Source: Nocardioides pantholopis
Lineage (GTDB): Bacteria > Actinomycetota > Actinomycetes > Propionibacteriales > Nocardioidaceae
NCBI RefSeq assembly: GCF_003710085.1
Contig: NZ_CP033324.1
Span: forward strand, 1,550,001-1,614,000
Direction of reading: 5' to 3'
Length of the DNA stretch: 64,000 nt
Positions 59,962 to 64,000 of the stretch are shown here, one piece after another (position 1 is the first letter of the stretch; the number at the start of each line of letters is the position of its first letter). The translations under genes were made by a program, and so were the position numbers. Under the pieces are notes generated by a model. The model had not been told where the DNA came from, did not search any database, and saw only the letters and a program-made list of their open reading frames with translations.

Positions 59962-61008
59962 TCAGCGCCGCGCGAGCTGGCCGGCGTCCACGCGTCCGAG
60001 CACGGGCGGCAGCCGGCGCACCGCCTGGGCGAGCTCACGCAGGTCGCTGCCCAGCAGCGCCTGCGGCCCGTCGCACAGGGCGGTCTCGGGGTCCGGGTGC
60101 ACGTCGACGATGATGCCGTCGGCGCCGACAGCGATCGCCGCCCGCGACAGCGGCACGACCAGGTCCTTGCGGCCCGCGGCGTGGGAGGGGTCCACGATCA
60201 CCGGGAGGTGGCTGGCGGCCTGGACGACCGGGACTGCCGAGATGTCCAGGGTGTTGCGGGTCGCCGGCTCGAAGGTGCGGATGCCGCGCTCGCACAGCAC
60301 GATCTCGAGGTTGCCGCGCTGGGCGACGTACTCCGCCGCCATCAGCCACTCCTCGATCGTCGCGGTCATGCCGCGCTTGAGGAGGACCGGCTTGCCGGCG
60401 TCGCCGACCGCCTGCAGCAGCCCGAAGTTGGCCATGTTGCGGGTGCCGATCTGGAGCATGTCCGCGTGCTCGGCGACGACGGGCACGTCGCGGGCGTCGA
60501 CGACCTCGGTCACGACGGGGAGCCCGGTCGCGGCGCGCACCTGGCCGAGGATCTCCAGCCCGCGCACGCCCAGGCCCTGGAAGGCGTACGGCGAGGTCCG
60601 CGGCTTGAACGCGCCGCCGCGCAGGATCGTGGCGCCGGCCGACTTGGCCATCTGCGCCGCCGCGAGGGTCTGCTCCGCGGTCTCGACCGCGCACGGGCCG
60701 GCCAGGAGCGTGAACGTGTCCGGGCCGATCGGGACCCGGGCGCCCTCGCGTCCCACCCAGACCGTCGAGCGGTCCGGGTGGTGCTGGCGGCTGACCAGCT
60801 TGTAGGGGTCGGAGATCCGGTGCACGTCGGCGACGCCGCGCAGCGTGCGCAGGTTGAGGTGGTGGAAGGAGTCGATGTCCCCGACCAGGCCGATGATCGT
60901 GCGCACCACGCCCTTGCTGACGAAGGCGGACCCGCCGACGCCCTCGACCCGGCTGACGACGTTCGCGACGTCCTCGTCGCTGGCGTCCGGTGACATCACG
61001 ACGACCAT
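59962..61008 (-). CDS. aroF: Class I (beta) 3-deoxy-7-phosphoheptulonate synthase
   Basis: Second DAHP synthase of the window, 348 residues, of the AroA-beta/KDO8P-synthase-like class. An N-terminal ferredoxin-like regulatory domain (about 1-75, VVVMSPDASDEDVANVVSRV) precedes the barrel: LLAGPCAVE, LRGGAFKPRTSPYAFQG, EVVDARDVP, LLKRGMTATIEEW, CERGIRTFEP, VDPSHAAGRKD and DVHPDPETALCDG. Metal-binding Cys, His, Glu and Asp are intact. The gap upstream (61009-61140) holds two short hairpins and an AGGAGG, but no leader peptide I could confirm. Confidence 0.94.
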   Translation of the reverse strand: MVVVMSPDASDEDVANVVSRVEGVGGSAFVSKGVVRTIIGLVGDIDSFHHLNLRTLRGVADVHRISDPYKLVSRQHHPDRSTVWVGREGARVPIGPDTFTLLAGPCAVETAEQTLAAAQMAKSAGATILRGGAFKPRTSPYAFQGLGVRGLEILGQVRAATGLPVVTEVVDARDVPVVAEHADMLQIGTRNMANFGLLQAVGDAGKPVLLKRGMTATIEEWLMAAEYVAQRGNLEIVLCERGIRTFEPATRNTLDISAVPVVQAASHLPVIVDPSHAAGRKDLVVPLSRAAIAVGADGIIVDVHPDPETALCDGPQALLGSDLRELAQAVRRLPPVLGRVDAGQLARR

Positions 61009-61140
61009 GGCGCTTCCTCCTGTTCCCGTCCGCCCCGGACGGACGACACGCCCCGAGCCGCGGCCGGGGGCGTGCGTTCCGGACGCTAGTCCAGGGGTCC
61101 CGGCGCCCGCGAGTGGTTTCGGATCGTGGACCGGCCGGCG

Positions 61141-62829
61141 TCAGCGCGACACGTCGGCCAGCCGGGAGCGCAGCGCCTCGACCCGGGCGTCGTCCCAGCC
61201 GGCCGGGTGCAGGATCGCCCGCCACGCCGCCAGCGGCTGGGTCCCGTAGCGGTGCCCGTGGTCCTCGTCGAAGTCGTTGCTGACGGCCATGTCGACGGCG
61301 AGGTTGAGGAACGTCGTCAGCGGGGTCCAGGTCAGGTCCGGGTTGACCGAGGAGTCCAGCGGCTCCTCGAGCCAGTCCGGCCTCTCCAGGGCCGTCTCCC
61401 AGTCCCACCACACGATCGGGTCGTCGCCCTGCTGGAGGAAGACCGACCGCGGCGCCGTCCCGTCGAGGTCGGAGGCCCGGTTGGCGAAGACCACGTCCCC
61501 GCCGTCCCCGACCACCGGGCGCACCTGCGGCGACCCCGGCCGGCGGGACCGCTCGGCCTCGCGGCGCAGGTGCATCGTCTCCGGCGGCCCGACCCACACC
61601 GACCCGTCGGTGCTGGCGAGCAGGTCGGGCAGGGACGTGAACGCCGCGGCGCCGCCGGTGGACCCGAGGCTCTCGCCGGCGACGAGCAGGGCCGGGCGAC
61701 GCGCCGCCGGGATCTCGTCGAGGCGCTCGCGGACGGCCCGGACCAGCGCCCGCCCGGTGTCGCCGGCCGCCTCCTGCTCGGCGAGGTAGGCCAGCGGGCT
61801 GGGCAGGTGGGAGTACTGGACGGCGACCGTGGCGGCGTCCCCGGAGTGCAGGTACTCCACCGGCTGCACGATCTGCTCGTTGACCCAGCCGGTGCCGGTC
61901 GGGACCACCACGAGCACCGCCGCACGCTCGAAGGCCCCGTAGCGCTCCAGCTCGGCCATCGCCAGGCGGACCCGGGTGCCGAGGTCGTCGGCGGCGGCCC
62001 GGCCGACGAAGACGCGGACCGGCTCCAAGGACGCCGCGGGCGCGAGCTCGGCGATCTCGTCGGCCGACGGCCCCCGGGTCAGGAAGCGCCGCCCCTGGTC
62101 GCCGACCTCGTCCCACCGCACCGCCGAGCGCGGGCCCCCCGAGCGGAGCGGGGAGGTGGGTGGTGCCGGACCGTTCCCGACGTCGAGGTCACCGGCCTCG
62201 AAGGTGGCGTTGAAGCCGCCCAGGCTGCGCTGGAGCACGTAGTTGTTCAGGGAGGCCAGCACCACCCAGGTCACGAGGACCAGCGCGAGGGTGCCGGCGA
62301 CCCAGGCCGGCAGCCAGCGCCGGCCCAGCCGGGCCAGTCGCGCCCGGACCAGCCGCAGGGCCCAGCCGGCCAGGAACAGCACCGTCGCGACCAGCGCGGT
62401 GACGGCGAGGGTGCCGCCGTAGAGCAGCCACCAGGACTCCGGCTCGTAGCCGAGGCGCTCCCAGGTCCACCGGTGCGCGTCGACGGCCCGGACCGCCGCC
62501 CAGCAGGCGAGGCCGACCAGCACCAGCGCCAGCGCGGCCCGGACCCGCAGGTCGGTGCGCTCCTCGAACGGGGCCCAGCCCCACCCCCTGCGCCGGCGCG
62601 CCAGGTGGCCGGCCCGGGTCAGCAGCGTGCCGACGGCGTAGCCCACGACCAGCGCGACGCCGCCGACGACGCCCTCGAAGACCCAGTCGCGGGCCAGCAG
62701 CGAGGGCGACCAGGACTGCACGAGCAGGTAGGCCCCGAGCACGGCTCCCAGCAGCGTCGGCGCCCGGGCGGCCCGCACCCACCGGGCCGCCGGTCCCGGC
62801 AGCGGCGTCGCGGCGGCACTGCTCGACAT
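61141..62829 (-). CDS. Membrane alpha/beta-hydrolase family protein
   Basis: Protein of 562 residues with four to five N-terminal membrane helices (about 20-205) and a C-terminal alpha/beta-hydrolase domain (about 225-560) of the Abhydrolase_9 type. The likely nucleophile is in VAGESLGSTGG. VQYSHLPSPLAYL and VFLQQGDDPIVWWD belong to the same domain. The active site faces the outside by the positive-inside rule. Substrate unknown; such proteins are common in actinobacteria. Confidence 0.85.
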   Translation of the reverse strand: MSSSAAATPLPGPAARWVRAARAPTLLGAVLGAYLLVQSWSPSLLARDWVFEGVVGGVALVVGYAVGTLLTRAGHLARRRRGWGWAPFEERTDLRVRAALALVLVGLACWAAVRAVDAHRWTWERLGYEPESWWLLYGGTLAVTALVATVLFLAGWALRLVRARLARLGRRWLPAWVAGTLALVLVTWVVLASLNNYVLQRSLGGFNATFEAGDLDVGNGPAPPTSPLRSGGPRSAVRWDEVGDQGRRFLTRGPSADEIAELAPAASLEPVRVFVGRAAADDLGTRVRLAMAELERYGAFERAAVLVVVPTGTGWVNEQIVQPVEYLHSGDAATVAVQYSHLPSPLAYLAEQEAAGDTGRALVRAVRERLDEIPAARRPALLVAGESLGSTGGAAAFTSLPDLLASTDGSVWVGPPETMHLRREAERSRRPGSPQVRPVVGDGGDVVFANRASDLDGTAPRSVFLQQGDDPIVWWDWETALERPDWLEEPLDSSVNPDLTWTPLTTFLNLAVDMAVSNDFDEDHGHRYGTQPLAAWRAILHPAGWDDARVEALRSRLADVSR

Positions 62830-62892
62830 CGAGACCTCGCTCCCGGGCTGCTCCGGTCGTCCCTGGGTCTCGGACCCTAGTGCCCGGGGGGC

Positions 62893-63807
62893 TCAGGCGT
62901 CGCGCAACTTCTTGAGCAGTGCGAGGTCGGGGTTGCCGGGGTCGCGGGAGCCGGGCGTCTCCAGCACGAACGGCACGCCCGCCGTCGCCGGGTGCGCGAA
63001 CAGCTCGGCGAAGGCCTCGGTGCCGATGTGGCCCTGCCCGATCTGCTGGTGCCGGTCCTTGAAGGCGCCGCGCACGTCCATCGAGTCGTTGGCGTGGATC
63101 AGCCGCAGCCGTCCGGGCCCGCCGATCTCGACGATCCGGTCGACGGTCGCGCTCGCGCCACCGGGCTCGTCGAGCGGCGCGCCGGCGGCGAAGACGTGGC
63201 AGGTGTCCAGGCAGATCCCGGCGCGCGGGTGGAAGTCCAGGGCCCCGAGGTAGGCGGTGAGGTCCTCCACGCCGGCGCACAGCGAGCGGCCCTGGCCGGC
63301 GGTGGGCTCGAGGAGCAGCCACGGGGCCCCGTCGGCTCCGTCGGCTCCGTCGGCTCCGTCGCCCTCGAGGGTCTCGAGCACCGGCAGCAGGCCCTCGCGC
63401 ACCTGCCGCATCGCCGCGGCGTACCGCGCCTCGCTCTCGCCGGGGGTGCTGTCGACGAACGAGCCGGTGTGCACGACCACGCCCTCCGCGCCGATCGCGA
63501 CCGCGCGCTGGAGGTTGTGGGCGACCACGGCCACCGACCTCTCGTAGGTGGCGGGCGTCGGCGAGCCCAGGTTCACCAGGTACGGCGCGTGGATGAAGGT
63601 CCGGATCCCGCGTTCGGCGGTGGCCTCGCGGAAGGCGGCGTCCTCGGCGGGCTTCCCGGGCGAGAGCGCCCAGCCGCGCGGGTTGCCGACGAAGACCTGG
63701 AGGGTCTCGCAGCCGAGCGACTCCGCGGAGGCGAGGGCGCCGGCCACCAGTCCCTTGCCGACCTGGACGTGGGTTCCGATCGGGTTGCGCAGGGCGGTCT
63801 CGAGCAC
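62893..63807 (-). CDS. nfo: Deoxyribonuclease IV (AP endonuclease)
   Basis: Endonuclease IV of 304 residues, a TIM-barrel zinc enzyme for abasic-site repair. The motifs THVQVGKGLVAGALASAESL, HAPYLVNLG, VVHTGSFVDS, LLLEPTAGQG, GICLDTCHVFAAG and LIHANDSMD give the metal ligands. A GADGADGADGA insert, from a 9-bp tandem repeat at 63331-63357, lies in a loop. TAGCCT 8 bases before GTG 63807 supports this start. It follows the hydrolase gene's promoter side without overlap. Confidence 0.9.
   Translation of the reverse strand: MLETALRNPIGTHVQVGKGLVAGALASAESLGCETLQVFVGNPRGWALSPGKPAEDAAFREATAERGIRTFIHAPYLVNLGSPTPATYERSVAVVAHNLQRAVAIGAEGVVVHTGSFVDSTPGESEARYAAAMRQVREGLLPVLETLEGDGADGADGADGAPWLLLEPTAGQGRSLCAGVEDLTAYLGALDFHPRAGICLDTCHVFAAGAPLDEPGGASATVDRIVEIGGPGRLRLIHANDSMDVRGAFKDRHQQIGQGHIGTEAFAELFAHPATAGVPFVLETPGSRDPGNPDLALLKKLRDA
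63331..63357. repeat. Three in-frame 9-bp tandem repeats in nfo
   Basis: GTCGGCTCC three times on the plus strand encodes the GAD repeat of endonuclease IV on the minus strand. The repeat is in phase, so length changes would not break the gene. Confidence 0.9.
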
Positions 63808-63826
63808 GAGCGAGGAGGCTACCGGC

Positions 63827-64000
63827 TCAGACCAGGTAGATCGTGATCGTGCTGCCCTTGGGGACCTCGGTGCCCGAGCCGGGGTCGACCCGCAGGACGT
63901 AGCGCAGCCCGATGTAGGTCGGCGACTTCTTGATCTCGACCTCGAACCCGGCGCCCTCCAGCGCGGCCACGGCGTCGTCGACACCGGAGGCGACCAGGCC
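63827..64000 (-). CDS. PASTA-domain Ser/Thr kinase, C-terminal end only
   Basis: The minus-strand frame is open to the window edge and codes for 57 residues of a PASTA domain: GLVASGVDDAVAALEGAGF, YIGLRYVLRVDPGSGTEVP and KGSTITIYLV, then the stop. PASTA repeats at the extreme C-terminus are typical of Stk1/PknB-type kinases that sense peptidoglycan fragments. By synteny it would be the PknL counterpart, although only this domain is visible. Confidence 0.8.
   Translation of the reverse strand, partial: GLVASGVDDAVAALEGAGFEVEIKKSPTYIGLRYVLRVDPGSGTEVPKGSTITIYLV

Noticed and set aside
61009-61140. Attenuator with leader peptide before the class I DAHP synthase
   Set aside because: Two short inverted repeats exist, but I found no leader peptide rich in aromatic codons and no alternative pairing that would make an attenuator.
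1-64000. tRNA, rRNA, transposase, integrase or origin sequences
   Set aside because: The larger intergenic gaps were read on both strands; none shows a cloverleaf, rRNA-like sequence, IS inverted repeats with a transposase, or DnaA-box clusters.

Overview
The window is GC-rich (about 70%), dense in genes and rich in GTG/TTG starts. Gene content and order point to an actinobacterium, most likely Nocardioides or a relative in the Nocardioidaceae (inferred from gene content, not from a search). Evidence includes an actinobacterial cytochrome bc-aa3 locus (ctaCDF, qcrCAB with a dihaem QcrC, ctaE), a MacS/MacR-type two-component pair, a DUF222/HNH gene, an ECF41 sigma factor and a class II DAHP synthase. 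The gene series from the oxidase and bc complex through trpD, NlpC/P60, fadD15, SRPBCC, ArsA-like ATPase and plsC to class II DAHP synthase and a PASTA kinase is broadly the one around Mycobacterium tuberculosis pknL-aroG-plsC-fadD15-trpD-ctaE-qcrCAB-ctaC. About 21 kb of other genes is interposed between plsC and the DAHP synthase.

Layout. 1-10 kb: respiratory chain (ctaC partial, ctaD, ctaF; an L,D-transpeptidase lipoprotein; qcrB-qcrA-qcrC-ctaE on the minus strand; a CtaG-like assembly protein). 10-21 kb: receiver-like protein, trpD, Lrp-type RAM protein, DEDDh/GIY-YIG nuclease, NYN protein, small CxxC protein, NlpC/P60 endopeptidase behind a c-di-AMP (ydaO) riboswitch, two metallopeptidases, acyl-CoA synthetase. 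21-30.6 kb: SRPBCC protein, ArsA-like ATPase, two ROK kinases, esterase, PlsC, MacS/MacR with a flavin-reductase gene between them, and a coiled-coil protein. 30.6-52 kb, more accessory: two-component system plus MMPL exporter, glyoxalase-like protein, DUF4232 lipoprotein, PAP2 phosphatase, DUF222/HNH nuclease with a LexA-type box, MOSC protein, an ECF41/carboxymuconolactone-decarboxylase module with a duplicated and decayed neighbour, glycerol kinase with a DUF1028 protein, MFS transporter, a phosphofructokinase with PPi-type residues, and a MurL-MurD2 operon. 52-64 kb: amino-acid permease, class II DAHP synthase, threonine-aldolase-like enzyme, HhH membrane protein, chemoreceptor-like protein with a C-terminal STAS-like domain, glycan-binding-like protein, a second (class I) DAHP synthase, a membrane alpha/beta hydrolase, endonuclease IV and the C-terminal PASTA end of a Ser/Thr kinase.

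The most notable parts are: (i) the minus-strand operon at 48.7-52.1 kb. It pairs a MurL-type epimerase with a MurD2-type ligase, an alternative route to D-Glu in peptidoglycan, and ends with a protein that looks like a fold-IV PLP enzyme without its lysine. (ii) The ECF41 module, with an exact-looking target promoter and a local duplication that left two gene remnants. (iii) The riboswitch-controlled cell-wall hydrolase. (iv) A head-to-head 32-bp repeat array, and several tandem repeats that start at or cross stop codons. (v) Frequent leaderless start architecture (TAnnnT 6-8 nt before the start codon). No tRNA, rRNA, CRISPR array, transposase or prophage gene was seen.
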